This document shows, piece after piece, positions 1-8,090 of a stretch of DNA of 10,911 nucleotides. Under the pieces are notes generated by a model. The model had not been told where the DNA came from. It worked only from the letters and a program-made list of their open reading frames with translations, and ran no database searches. This DNA is from Campylobacteraceae bacterium (lineage in GTDB: Bacteria > Campylobacterota > Campylobacteria > Campylobacterales > Sulfurovaceae): contig JALUKJ010000192.1 of NCBI GenBank assembly GCA_027056615.1, positions 1 through 10,911 on the forward strand. The letters are read 5' to 3'. Position 1 is the stretch's first letter. Each line of letters begins with the position of its first letter. The translations under genes were made by a program, and so were the position numbers.

Positions 1-296
1 TTAAAGTTGATGATAGCCTAGATGCCTTTTGGGTACATGGTTTAGTTGGTATTTGGGGTTCAATTGCAACAGCACTATTTATTGCTCCATACTTAAAAGC
101 AGATGATTTTGCACTTGGTACTCAAATATTAGCACAACTTAAAGCTATTGGATTAACAGTTGTATATAGCTCTATCATGACAGCCATAATATTCTTTATA
201 TCATCAGCATTAACAGGTGGTGGAAGAGTTGATGAAGAGACTGAAGTTGAAGGTCTTGATGAAGCAGTTCATGGAGAAAAAGCAATGAACCTATAA
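1..296 (+). CDS. amtB: Ammonium transporter AmtB, C-terminal part (5' end outside the window)
   Basis: This is the last 97 residues of an Amt/MEP/Rh ammonium channel, an inner-membrane protein that conducts NH4+/NH3. The reading frame is open from the left edge (first full codon at base 3) to TAA at 294-296. Visible signs are the conserved block DDSLDAFWVHGLVGIWGSI, which carries the second pore histidine (the VHG His), then two hydrophobic stretches (roughly residues 17-30 and 47-70 of the fragment). A charged cytosolic tail follows, with EVEGLDEAVHGEKA, matching the family's EGLDxxxHGE tail that contacts PII. glnB follows 36 bases downstream on the same strand; in this family GlnB/GlnK docks on the cytosolic face and blocks the pore when nitrogen is plentiful. 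The assignment is firm; only the missing N-terminus is unseen. Confidence 0.95.
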   Translation, partial: KVDDSLDAFWVHGLVGIWGSIATALFIAPYLKADDFALGTQILAQLKAIGLTVVYSSIMTAIIFFISSALTGGGRVDEETEVEGLDEAVHGEKAMNL

Positions 297-317
297 GAGG
301 TTCTTTATTAATTTTAA

Positions 318-674
<357 letters not shown>

Positions 675-676
675 TC

Positions 677-706
677 AAAAATAGGAACTCTATGTTCCTA
701 TTTTTT
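677..706 (+). terminator. Rho-independent terminator after glnB
   Basis: A perfect 12-bp stem, AAAAATAGGAAC (677-688) with GTTCCTATTTTT (694-705), has a 5-base loop and runs into a T-tract, 2 bases after the glnB stop codon. The A-rich left arm makes it potentially bidirectional. Confidence 0.9.
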
Positions 707-761
707 CTCTCTTTAAGTACCTAACAATAATAAAAATAACTCCTACTAAAACCTAATTAGA

Positions 762-767
762 TACAAT
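762..767 (+). promoter_or_regulatory. Candidate -10 element of the purT promoter
   Basis: TACAAT in the context TAGATACAATTAC lies 30 bases before the purT ATG, downstream of the glnB terminator and after an AT-rich stretch. Campylobacterota sigma-70 promoters typically have a -10 box and no strong -35. The placement is inferred from sequence alone. Confidence 0.45.
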
Positions 768-784
768 TACATCATTAAACTATA

Positions 785-796
785 AGGATATATCCT
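785..796. promoter_or_regulatory. 12-bp palindrome covering the purT ribosome binding site
   Basis: AGGATATATCCT is a perfect palindrome. It holds the AGGA Shine-Dalgarno and ends one base before the ATG at 798. It could be an operator half-site pair, or could let two transcripts or one short hairpin mask the ribosome site. The AAGGATAT half is the ordinary ribosome site of this genome, so the symmetry may be chance. Confidence 0.35.
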
Positions 797-797
797 C

Positions 798-1964
798 ATG
801 ATATTTACCACTCCGTTACAAAAAGACGCTATTAAAATTATGCTTTTAGGCTCAGGAGAGCTTGGCAAAGAGGTTGCTATTGAAGCTCAAAGATTGGGCA
901 TTGAAGTTGTTGCTGTTGATAAATATGAAAATGCTCCTGCTCATTTAGTAGCTAACCGTGCTTATGCTATTGATATGCAAGACAAAGAAGCAGTAGTTGA
1001 ACTTATTGAAAAAGAGAACCCTACATATATCTTACCTGAGGTTGAAGCTATCTCTATTGACGCACTCTTTGAAGCAGAGGCTAAAGGGTATCATGTTATT
1101 CCAAATGCAGAAGCTGTTAACAAGACTATGAATCGTAAAAATATTCGTGTTTTTGCCTCTGAAGAGCTAGGAGTTAAAACCTCTAAATATAAATTTGTTA
1201 CAAGTTTAGAAGAGTTAAAAGAAGCAAGTCAAGAGATTGGTTTTCCTTGTGTTGTTAAACCTGTTATGAGTTCATCAGGGCATGGACAAAGTATTGCAAA
1301 AATAGCTGATGATATTGAGAACTCTTGGGAGATTGCAAAAGAGGCAAGAGGTGATGCAAGTGAACTTATTGTTGAAGAGTTTGTACCTTTTGACTATGAG
1401 ATTACCCTTTTAACTGTTCGCAATGAGACAGGTACACTCTTTTGTAATCCTATTGGTCATGTACAAAAAGATGGTGATTTTATCTTGTCTTGGCAACCGA
1501 TGAATATGAGTGAATCAGCCATAAATAAAGCCAAAGAGATTGCCAAAGCAGTTACCGATGGTCTTGGTGGTCGTGGTATCTTTGGTGTAGAGTTCTTTGT
1601 TAAAGGCGAAGAGGTCTACTTTTCAGAACTTAGCCCACGCCCACATGACACGGGAATGGTTACGCTTATGACCCAAAGCCAAAGCCAATTTGCACTACAT
1701 ATTAGAGCAGTACTAGGTCTACCACTAAACTACACTACCTATGGAGCAGGTGCTTGTGGAGCTTACAAAGCAAAAAATGAGAGTACACATCCTACACTTG
1801 AAATTCCAGATAACGCGTTTACAGATAGCTCTTATGTTAGAGTTTTTGGAAAGCCTGAGAGTCATGTAGGTCGTCGTATGGCTGTTAGTTTAGTTTTAGA
1901 TGATAATGTTGAAGAGGCTAAAAAGAGAGCATTAGAGATAGTAGGAATAATTTCAGATAACTAA
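798..1964 (+). CDS. purT: Formate-dependent phosphoribosylglycinamide formyltransferase (PurT)
   Basis: This cytosolic ATP-grasp enzyme of de novo purine synthesis makes formyl-GAR from GAR, formate and ATP without folate. At 388 residues it matches the family (about 390). In order it shows the GAR-binding [21 protein letters not shown] at about 14-34, LPEVEAI at 79-85, TMNRKNIR at 110-117, the ATP-grasp [13 protein letters not shown] at 152-164 (Lys154), the substrate loop [10 protein letters not shown] at 198-207, and the metal ligands GVEFF (Glu265) and [12 protein letters not shown] (Glu277). The ATP loop reads SSSGHGQ, where E. coli has SSSGKGQ, so Lys is replaced by His at 162. The ATG at 798 follows AAGGA at 9 bases and gives an N-terminus aligned with known PurT. 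It has its own promoter and is convergent with the purA-carA operon. Use of formate fits a formate-rich anaerobic or microaerophilic lifestyle; that is inference. Confidence 0.96.
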   Translation: MIFTTPLQKDAIKIMLLGSGELGKEVAIEAQRLGIEVVAVDKYENAPAHLVANRAYAIDMQDKEAVVELIEKENPTYILPEVEAISIDALFEAEAKGYHVIPNAEAVNKTMNRKNIRVFASEELGVKTSKYKFVTSLEELKEASQEIGFPCVVKPVMSSSGHGQSIAKIADDIENSWEIAKEARGDASELIVEEFVPFDYEITLLTVRNETGTLFCNPIGHVQKDGDFILSWQPMNMSESAINKAKEIAKAVTDGLGGRGIFGVEFFVKGEEVYFSELSPRPHDTGMVTLMTQSQSQFALHIRAVLGLPLNYTTYGAGACGAYKAKNESTHPTLEIPDNAFTDSSYVRVFGKPESHVGRRMAVSLVLDDNVEEAKKRALEIVGIISDN

Positions 1965-1968
1965 ACCT

Positions 1969-1998
1969 TAAAAATATCTCTTTAAGAAGATATTTTTA
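1969..1998. terminator. Bidirectional terminator between purT and the mntA-like gene
   Basis: An 11-bp perfect stem, TAAAAATATCT (1969-1979) with AGATATTTTTA (1988-1998), has an 8-base loop and A/T tracts on both sides. It lies just after the purT stop and overlaps the last codons of the convergent mntA-like gene, whose stop is at 1984-1982. It can serve both transcripts. Confidence 0.7.
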
Positions 1999-2278
1999 TA
2001 CAATTTTGTCGAATCTCATAATACAAAAGTTCATCTTTTGTATTAAAATCGACGACATCGACACTATAATCAAAATCAACTCTTATTAAATTAGCTAAAA
2101 AAATAGCCCTCTTTTTCCTAAACTCCTCTCTTGAGAGGTTACTATCTATGGCTAAATCGATATCTCCACCTCTTTGACTACTATCAACTCTACTACCAAA
2201 TAGATAGATATCTACATCACCAAAACTCTTTTTGATATTATCTTGAAGTATTTTAACCACTCTTTTTGAGAGTCTCAC
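1982..2278 (-). CDS. MNT-type nucleotidyltransferase, probable MntA-like antitoxin
   Basis: This is a minimal nucleotidyltransferase of the MNT/KNT group. In the characterised type VII toxin-antitoxin system of this family, MntA neutralises HepT by transferring AMP to a tyrosine. The 98 residues show LFGSRVDSSQRGGDIDLAI at 26-44, the GS...DxD signature (Gly28, Ser29, Asp39, Asp41). A likely third carboxylate is Asp74 in VDVVDF. All three acidic positions seem intact, so it should bind metal and nucleotide. The start is GTG at 2278-2276, sharing one base with the TAG of the upstream hepT-like gene. No convincing Shine-Dalgarno precedes it, so translation probably depends on coupling. The gene order, HepT-like first and NTase second, is the usual one. 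It could instead act in another nucleotidylation role, but the partner gene favours MntA. Confidence 0.85.
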   Translation of the reverse strand: MRLSKRVVKILQDNIKKSFGDVDIYLFGSRVDSSQRGGDIDLAIDSNLSREEFRKKRAIFLANLIRVDFDYSVDVVDFNTKDELLYYEIRQNCIKISS

Positions 2279-2754
2279 TATAGATACTTTTTAAAAAAGT
2301 TTAATGAGTTTAGATAGTAGTATTCTATCTTCTCAAAGCTATCTACACAATATTTTAAATCACTTAATGCCTCTTCTAGCTCTTCAGGGTAGTCATGTTC
2401 AAGTTCATTTCTAACCTCTCTTAACTCTACCCAATTTTCAAGAGTATCGATAACGCCTTCTCTCTCAATATGAGATAAAATTTCACTCATTTTTTTTGTA
2501 TGTATCCCTGCTACTTCTAACAATAGAGGAAAAATCTTTGCTCCTAAAAAGTCTTGTAGTGAAGCAAATCTTTTAAGATAGGCATCTAAAATAGCTCTCT
2601 CTTGTGCTTTTAGCGTATTGAACGTAAATTGTTCATAGATATTTTTCTCTTTAAGGAGTTCCTCTATTAACGCGTTATACTCCTTTAATGCCCGATAGTG
2701 TTTATCTAGTTTAGAAAAACGTTTTTGAAGTATCTCTTTTTTATTTATAGACAC
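2278..2754 (-). CDS. HepT-like (HI0074-type) protein, probable toxin partner of the MNT nucleotidyltransferase
   Basis: This helical HEPN-type protein is 158 residues long, a little longer than typical HepT (about 130-145). Near the C-terminus it has RNELEHDYPEE, in which Arg115, His120 and Tyr122 match the RX4HXY motif of HepT RNase toxins. In the studied family member the motif Tyr is the AMPylated residue. The neighbouring WVELREVRN is also family-like. The start is GTG at 2754-2752 inside TAGTG, sharing one base with the carA stop. GAGGGG in the end of carA, about 10 bases upstream, can serve as Shine-Dalgarno. The downstream MNT gene overlaps in the same way. Toxin activity is inferred from motif and pairing; a housekeeping substrate-binding role for the nucleotidyltransferase is the alternative. 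Confidence 0.8.
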   Translation of the reverse strand: MSINKKEILQKRFSKLDKHYRALKEYNALIEELLKEKNIYEQFTFNTLKAQERAILDAYLKRFASLQDFLGAKIFPLLLEVAGIHTKKMSEILSHIEREGVIDTLENWVELREVRNELEHDYPEELEEALSDLKYCVDSFEKIEYYYLNSLNFFKKYL

Positions 2755-3875
2755 TACGACAACATCCCCTCAAATTCAGCAAAGATATAAGCCGACTCAT
2801 GAGGTCCAGGACTCGCCTCTGGGTGGTGCTGTACTGACATGGTTGGAGAGTCATTATACTTTAACCCCTCAATAGTATTATCAAATAGGTTTTTATGAGT
2901 TACACTTGCCACCTCTACAATATTGTCTGGAACATTATAGTTGTGGTTTTGAGCTGTAATCTCTACTACATTATTTTCTTGATTTATAACAGGGTGGTTT
3001 CCACCATGGTGACCAAACTTTAACTTATAAGTGTCGTACCCATGAGCAATAGATAGGAGTTGATGCCCAAGGCAAATTCCAAAGAGAGGAATTTTTGCTT
3101 CGATTAACTTCTTAATCTTCTCTTGCTCATCTTTTAAGATGAGTGGGTCACCAGGTCCATTGGAGAGAAAAACTCCATCTATCTCTTTAGCCGTGAACTT
3201 TTCAATAATAACAGAGGCTTCCATACTATTTGGTACAACTTCAACTTCCATACCTGCATGAGTTAACTCATTTAAAATATTTCGTTTAATACCAAAATCT
3301 AAAGCAATAATCTTTTTAGAGGTATTTGGTTTTTCATATTCAAATGTCTCTGCATTGTAACGTGCCTCTTTGTGAATATAAGACTCTTTAGTACTTACCT
3401 GCTCAATGTAATTTACCTCTTCAATTCTTGGGCTAGATTCAAGCACTTTTTTAAGCTCATCTGCTTCATGAATTTCTGTAGAAGCAATCATCATCATAGA
3501 ACCCTCACTTCTTAATATCTTAGTAATAAAACGGGTGTCTATGTCGGTAATACCCAATACACCATCTTTTTCAAGAAGCTGGGCTAAGGTCTCTTCACAT
3601 CTAAAGTTAGAAGGTCTCTTTTGGTACGAACGTATAATAATTCCTTTACAATAAGCTCCTCTACTCTCCATATCTTGTGCATTGCATCCAACATTTCCAA
3701 TCTCTGGTGTGGTAAAGGTTACAAATTGCCCTGCATACGATGGGTCGGTAACAATCTCTTGATAACCTGTTAAAGAAGTATTAAAAACAACTTCACCAAC
3801 AGATGTACCTTCTGCCCCAAAACTCTTTGCCTCAAGTAAAAGACCATTTTCAAAATATAATGAGACCTTTTTCAC
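2754..3875 (-). CDS. carA: Carbamoyl-phosphate synthase small (glutaminase) subunit
   Basis: CarA hydrolyses glutamine and channels ammonia to CarB for carbamoyl phosphate, feeding pyrimidines and arginine. The 373 residues match the family (about 370-385). The N-terminal CarA domain has VGEVVFNTSLTGYQEIVTDPSY at 26-47 and DIDTR at 111-115. The class I glutamine amidotransferase domain starts near 188, with SNGPGDP at 238-244, GICLGHQ at 266-272 (nucleophile Cys268), FGHHGGNHPV at 287-296 and HHPEASPGP at 350-358 (His351, Glu353). The catalytic triad is complete. The start is GTG at 3875-3873, overlapping the TAG of the DUF507-like gene, with AGAGGA 8 or so bases upstream; this start aligns with E. 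coli CarA. carB is not in the window, so the two subunits are encoded apart. Confidence 0.97.
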   Translation of the reverse strand: MKKVSLYFENGLLLEAKSFGAEGTSVGEVVFNTSLTGYQEIVTDPSYAGQFVTFTTPEIGNVGCNAQDMESRGAYCKGIIIRSYQKRPSNFRCEETLAQLLEKDGVLGITDIDTRFITKILRSEGSMMMIASTEIHEADELKKVLESSPRIEEVNYIEQVSTKESYIHKEARYNAETFEYEKPNTSKKIIALDFGIKRNILNELTHAGMEVEVVPNSMEASVIIEKFTAKEIDGVFLSNGPGDPLILKDEQEKIKKLIEAKIPLFGICLGHQLLSIAHGYDTYKLKFGHHGGNHPVINQENNVVEITAQNHNYNVPDNIVEVASVTHKNLFDNTIEGLKYNDSPTMSVQHHPEASPGPHESAYIFAEFEGMLS

Positions 3876-4426
3876 TACAACATTCCTCTCTTTTTTAACT
3901 CTTCTTCATAAAGACGGTCATAAATCAGTTCGTACTCAACAGAACCAGGTATATACTCTTTTTTCATCTTTTTAATTTTCTCATAAACAGTGTCATCCAT
4001 TTTATCATAAGCATCTGCAAATGCTTTAAATGCTTTAAATATTACATTTCTTACTTGATTATCATTAACTTCATACTCTAAAAGATAGTTTTCATAAAGC
4101 TCATCTAAAATAGTATGTGAGACCTCATTATATCTATCATCATAGTTCATAATGACCCCATATTCAGGAGCTAAACGTTTTTTAATCATAAAGAAGAGTT
4201 CACGCTCTTTAACATGCTGAATCTCAATTTCATCATAATTTTCTTCAATCATCTCTTCTACTTTAGCATCAAGTCTCTTTTCATTTTCAAGATTTTCGTC
4301 AATGACAGCTTTACATGCTTCAACTACGGCTTCTTTACCTTTTGGCATAGTGACAAATGAGGCATTAGCTAAATCAATACCTATCTTATTTGCCACATAA
4401 CCTGTCTGTTTTGCTTTTAGTCTCAT
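3875..4426 (-). CDS. DUF507 family protein of unknown function
   Basis: This 183-residue cytosolic protein is charged and largely helical, with no signal peptide or membrane span. It starts MRLKAKQTGYVANKIGIDLAN and has long Glu/Lys-rich helices (about 40-75 and 120-160) with a conserved-looking KERELFFMIKKRLAPEYG near 73-90. The sequence and its place between purA and carA match the DUF507 proteins I associate with Campylobacterota; no activity is established to my knowledge. The ATG at 4426-4424 has a strong AAGGAG Shine-Dalgarno that overlaps the purA stop region. It ends in TAGTG, coupling it to carA, which suggests matched expression with carbamoyl-phosphate synthesis. The family call rests on recognition of sequence and context, not on a search. 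Confidence 0.75.
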   Translation of the reverse strand: MRLKAKQTGYVANKIGIDLANASFVTMPKGKEAVVEACKAVIDENLENEKRLDAKVEEMIEENYDEIEIQHVKERELFFMIKKRLAPEYGVIMNYDDRYNEVSHTILDELYENYLLEYEVNDNQVRNVIFKAFKAFADAYDKMDDTVYEKIKKMKKEYIPGSVEYELIYDRLYEEELKKRGML

Positions 4427-4435
4427 CTTTACTCC

Positions 4436-5918
<1,483 letters not shown>

Positions 5919-6224
5919 ATGAAAAATAGCAAATTATTATTTTTAGTTGCAACATTCACTACGGTAGCTATTCTTCAAGGTTGTACTCCAAAAACAGCAG
6001 GTATGGATTCAGCTTATTTAAATAAAAACAGAGGTGCAGCAGGAGCTCAAATATCAGCATCAGAAGCAGAGCAATACAGCAGACAACAAGGCTTAAGTGC
6101 TGATGAAATTCGTTTAGAAAACATGAAAAGACATCAGACAACAGATGCTATTCAAGAAGGTTCATCAGCGACAAGAAGTGCTGTAGGTGCAATTCAAAGT
6201 GTAAAAGGTCTTCTTGGTCTTTAA
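5919..6224 (+). CDS. Small lipoprotein of unknown function
   Basis: I do not recognise this protein. The chosen ATG at 5919 has AAAAGGA six bases upstream and gives 101 residues with a classic lipoprotein signal: Lys at 2 and 5, a hydrophobic stretch 6-19, and lipobox LQGC with Cys22. The same frame can be read from a GTG at 5883, but that would put 12 extra residues before the signal and lacks a ribosome site. The mature part is about 80 residues, polar and Ala/Ser/Gln/Glu-rich (AAGAQISASEAEQYSRQQG), with a short Ala/Val/Leu-rich C-terminus (SAVGAIQSVKGLLGL) that may form an amphipathic helix. It is likely anchored in the inner or outer membrane facing the periplasm. A second lipoprotein gene follows 73 bases downstream, after a hairpin. 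Confidence 0.8.
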   Translation: MKNSKLLFLVATFTTVAILQGCTPKTAGMDSAYLNKNRGAAGAQISASEAEQYSRQQGLSADEIRLENMKRHQTTDAIQEGSSATRSAVGAIQSVKGLLGL

Positions 6225-6235
6225 GCCTTTAAAAT

Positions 6236-6264
6236 AAGAGAGATTATCAAAATATATCTCTCTT
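6236..6264 (+). terminator. Hairpin after the first lipoprotein gene, possible terminator or attenuator
   Basis: The stem is AAGAGAGAT (6236-6244) with ATCTCTCTT (6256-6264), 9 bp perfect around an 11-base loop, 12 bases after the stop codon. No clear T-run follows, so termination may be partial or Rho-dependent, or the hairpin may protect the upstream mRNA. Confidence 0.5.
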
Positions 6265-6266
6265 GG

Positions 6267-6272
6267 TATAAA
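6267..6272 (+). promoter_or_regulatory. Candidate -10 element for the second lipoprotein gene
   Basis: TATAAA in the context GGTATAAAAAT lies 26 bases before the ATG at 6298 and right after the hairpin. AAAGGATAT supplies the ribosome site. The element is weakly supported, since AT-rich matches are frequent. Confidence 0.3.
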
Positions 6273-6297
6273 AATATATCACATAAAGGATATACCT

Positions 6298-6795
6298 ATG
6301 AAAATATTTTTACTCTTTACTCCCTTAACTTTATTGTTTATAGCTTGTGCAAATAACTATCCTATAAATAAAATTCCTCCTAAGAATACTTTTGTAAAAA
6401 AAGATAAAAAAAAGGTGCTAAATAACTCTAAAGAATTTAGAAAAGATGACCATCGTTACGATACTCGTTATAGAAATTTTAACTATGATAGATTAGGTTA
6501 CAGTAATAATGAAGGTTCCTATTTTGGATATTATGACCATGATGGTTATTTTTATAATAATATATATTATAACTATGATGATTATTACAATTATAACGAT
6601 AGAGTTAACAGAAGAAGAGCTTTTGGTTTAGATTCAAGACATCATAGAGAAATTTTAAATAACAGATGGAATCGCTCTCATAATCCTTATCAACCAAACT
6701 ATACTAGAGTTTATCATCCTAGAGAAGGCGTTATTCAATACGGTGATATTAGCTATCAAAACTCTTCTGAAAATGTAAAAAATCGTATAAAATAG
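6298..6795 (+). CDS. Tyr/Asn/Asp-rich lipoprotein of unknown function
   Basis: I do not recognise this 165-residue protein. It begins with a lipoprotein-type signal: MK, a hydrophobic stretch 3-15, then FIAC with Cys17. Phe at -3 is a less usual lipobox residue, so lipidation is likely but not certain. After a Lys-rich linker (34-50) comes a low-complexity stretch in which 15 of residues 54-100 are Tyr and 11 of residues 75-99, mixed with Asn, Asp and Gly (for example NIYYNYDDYYNYND at 88-101). A basic region (RRRAFGLDSRHHRE) and a more ordinary C-terminus follow. It should be exported and cell-envelope attached. Low complexity of this kind suggests an adhesive, matrix or disordered surface role, but nothing shows a specific function. 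The ATG at 6298 is preceded by AAAGGA. It lies between its hairpin neighbour and tandem hairpins at the 3' end. Confidence 0.75.
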   Translation: MKIFLLFTPLTLLFIACANNYPINKIPPKNTFVKKDKKKVLNNSKEFRKDDHRYDTRYRNFNYDRLGYSNNEGSYFGYYDHDGYFYNNIYYNYDDYYNYNDRVNRRRAFGLDSRHHREILNNRWNRSHNPYQPNYTRVYHPREGVIQYGDISYQNSSENVKNRIK

Positions 6796-6829
6796 TATTA
6801 TACTATTAATAGGGTCGATTTTATCGACC
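6791..6829 (+). terminator. Tandem hairpins after the Tyr-rich lipoprotein gene
   Basis: There are two adjacent stems: AATAGTA/TACTATT (6791-6797 and 6801-6807, 3-base loop), which includes the stop codon, and GGTCGAT/ATCGACC (6813-6819 and 6823-6829, 3-base loop). The second is the more GC-rich and terminator-like, though no long T-run follows. Confidence 0.55.
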
Positions 6830-6887
6830 ACTAACATTTCTTTATTACTCTATCTAACTCAGATTATTATGCTATTATTTCACAAAA

Positions 6888-6893
6888 TATAAT
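6888..6893 (+). promoter_or_regulatory. -10 box of the HisG-like/HisRS-like operon
   Basis: A perfect TATAAT sits in CACAAAATATAATGAAGGG, 21 bases before the ATG at 6915. Transcription would start near 6900, leaving a leader of only about 15 bases. The GAAGGG Shine-Dalgarno-like string at 6894-6899 would then lie outside the mRNA. Confidence 0.6.
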
Positions 6894-6914
6894 GAAGGGC
6901 TATTAAACCAAAAG

Positions 6915-8090
6915 ATGATAAGTTTAACAATTCCTCAAAGTGGTAGAACCTTTGAAAACTTTATGCATAAGATTAGAGATAAAGTAGTAGAAAATGAGAA
7001 TATTGATGATACCATTGCTATTATTAAAAAAGGTAAAAAATCTAAAAGTCCTCAAATATCTGAAGTAATCTCTTTTCTAAATCAATACCAAGATAAACTT
7101 TACCCTTTAGGTATTTTTATTGATAGAAAAAGAGAAGAACGACCATATAGAGTTGGATTTTTAGGCGAAAATTATACTCTAAAAAAGAACAATATAGAGA
7201 TACGTGTCGAAGGGGCAGAGCCACATAACTGCTCGACCTTGGTCTCTTTGGGTGAAGCTGATTTGGCTCTTGCAGGGTTTGATGAACTCCTTACCACTAC
7301 ACAAGAGAAGCTTAATAATCCCTCCATTGTAACCAAGTGGGGACTCTACAACTACAACCTACCAAAAAGCAAAAAAATACGCGTTGCAGGGTCTGCCATG
7401 CTCAAAATTTGGAACGCTACACTCAACGATTATGTGCAAGATATTGTTGGTTTCTTTCTTATTGGAAAGACAAAACCCTCTGAACATTTTGACCACCCAA
7501 AAGAGTACCTGAAACATTTAGAAAAACACAAAAACATTGTCTATGTCAAGGGTCGCTACACCGATATGGTTCGGAGTGCCTACCCTAAACTTAATGTTAT
7601 TCCTGTTCATGATGTAGAAGATGCTGTTGTAGATTCAAAAGAGAATGCTTTAGGTTTAGAGATAGTACAGTCAGGAAGTACTCTACAGAAAAAAGAACTC
7701 TACCTTTTTGGAAAACCTCTTTTTCTCTCTGAAAGTCTCTATGTGGTCAACTACTACAGCTATATACAACCAAACAATAGTGAACTAAGAGATGTGGTAT
7801 CTACCCTTAAACCTGTTGGCTACTATGATGATGAACACATAAAAGAGGTAGCAAAGTGGTTTTATGCATTAGAGAAAAATGTAGGAAGCCATTGGATAAA
7901 TAAACCACAAGAGATTACTGAATTCTTAGTTAATAGCAATGAGATTGAAGAGGGGTTACGCCCCTACCGACTAGAAACTCGATACTGGTCGGCAAGTGAC
8001 AGCTATAAAGTTGCAGAGGCTTATGAGACGATTGAAAAAGCAAAAGAGAATTTAAAAAACTATTATAGAGAATTAAAGGATAAAAGTTGA
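6915..8090 (+). CDS. Atypical HisG-like protein (ATP-phosphoribosyltransferase fold), function uncertain
   Basis: This 391-residue protein shows a divergent ATP-phosphoribosyltransferase (HisG) pattern. SLTIPQSGRTFENF at 3-16 resembles the HisG N-terminus (ALPKGRL...). ADLALAGFDELL at 115-126 matches HisG ADLGITGxDxL. VYVKGRYTDMVRSAYP at 209-224 stands where HisG has its RYPNLTRRYF strand-helix. ALGLEIVQSGSTLQKKEL at 245-262 matches the PRPP-binding loop (DAIVDIVxTGxTLxxNxL). Unlike HisG (about 200-220 residues short form, about 290-300 long form) it has roughly 50 extra residues after the first strand-helix, an insert near 140-200, and an unfamiliar 110-residue C-terminal part ending in a charged helix (365-388). 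I see no clear HisG regulatory domain. The stop overlaps the start of the HisRS-like gene by 4 bases, so the two products are probably made together. It may be a true ATP-PRT working with that protein, or a repurposed phosphoribosyltransferase. The class is moderately sure, the substrate is not. Confidence 0.65.
   Translation: MISLTIPQSGRTFENFMHKIRDKVVENENIDDTIAIIKKGKKSKSPQISEVISFLNQYQDKLYPLGIFIDRKREERPYRVGFLGENYTLKKNNIEIRVEGAEPHNCSTLVSLGEADLALAGFDELLTTTQEKLNNPSIVTKWGLYNYNLPKSKKIRVAGSAMLKIWNATLNDYVQDIVGFFLIGKTKPSEHFDHPKEYLKHLEKHKNIVYVKGRYTDMVRSAYPKLNVIPVHDVEDAVVDSKENALGLEIVQSGSTLQKKELYLFGKPLFLSESLYVVNYYSYIQPNNSELRDVVSTLKPVGYYDDEHIKEVAKWFYALEKNVGSHWINKPQEITEFLVNSNEIEEGLRPYRLETRYWSASDSYKVAEAYETIEKAKENLKNYYRELKDKS
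8075..8080 (+). promoter_or_regulatory. Ribosome binding site that fixes a TTG start for the HisRS-like gene
   Basis: AAAGGA lies six bases before TTG at 8087. The nearby ATG at 8094 is out of frame, and the first in-frame ATG would delete 23 residues, including the conserved SGFRDILP start of the family. Confidence 0.7.

Noticed and set aside
6655..6837. Minus-strand open frame of 60 codons
   Set aside because: It is antisense to the Tyr-rich lipoprotein gene and runs through the tandem hairpins; nothing supports expression.
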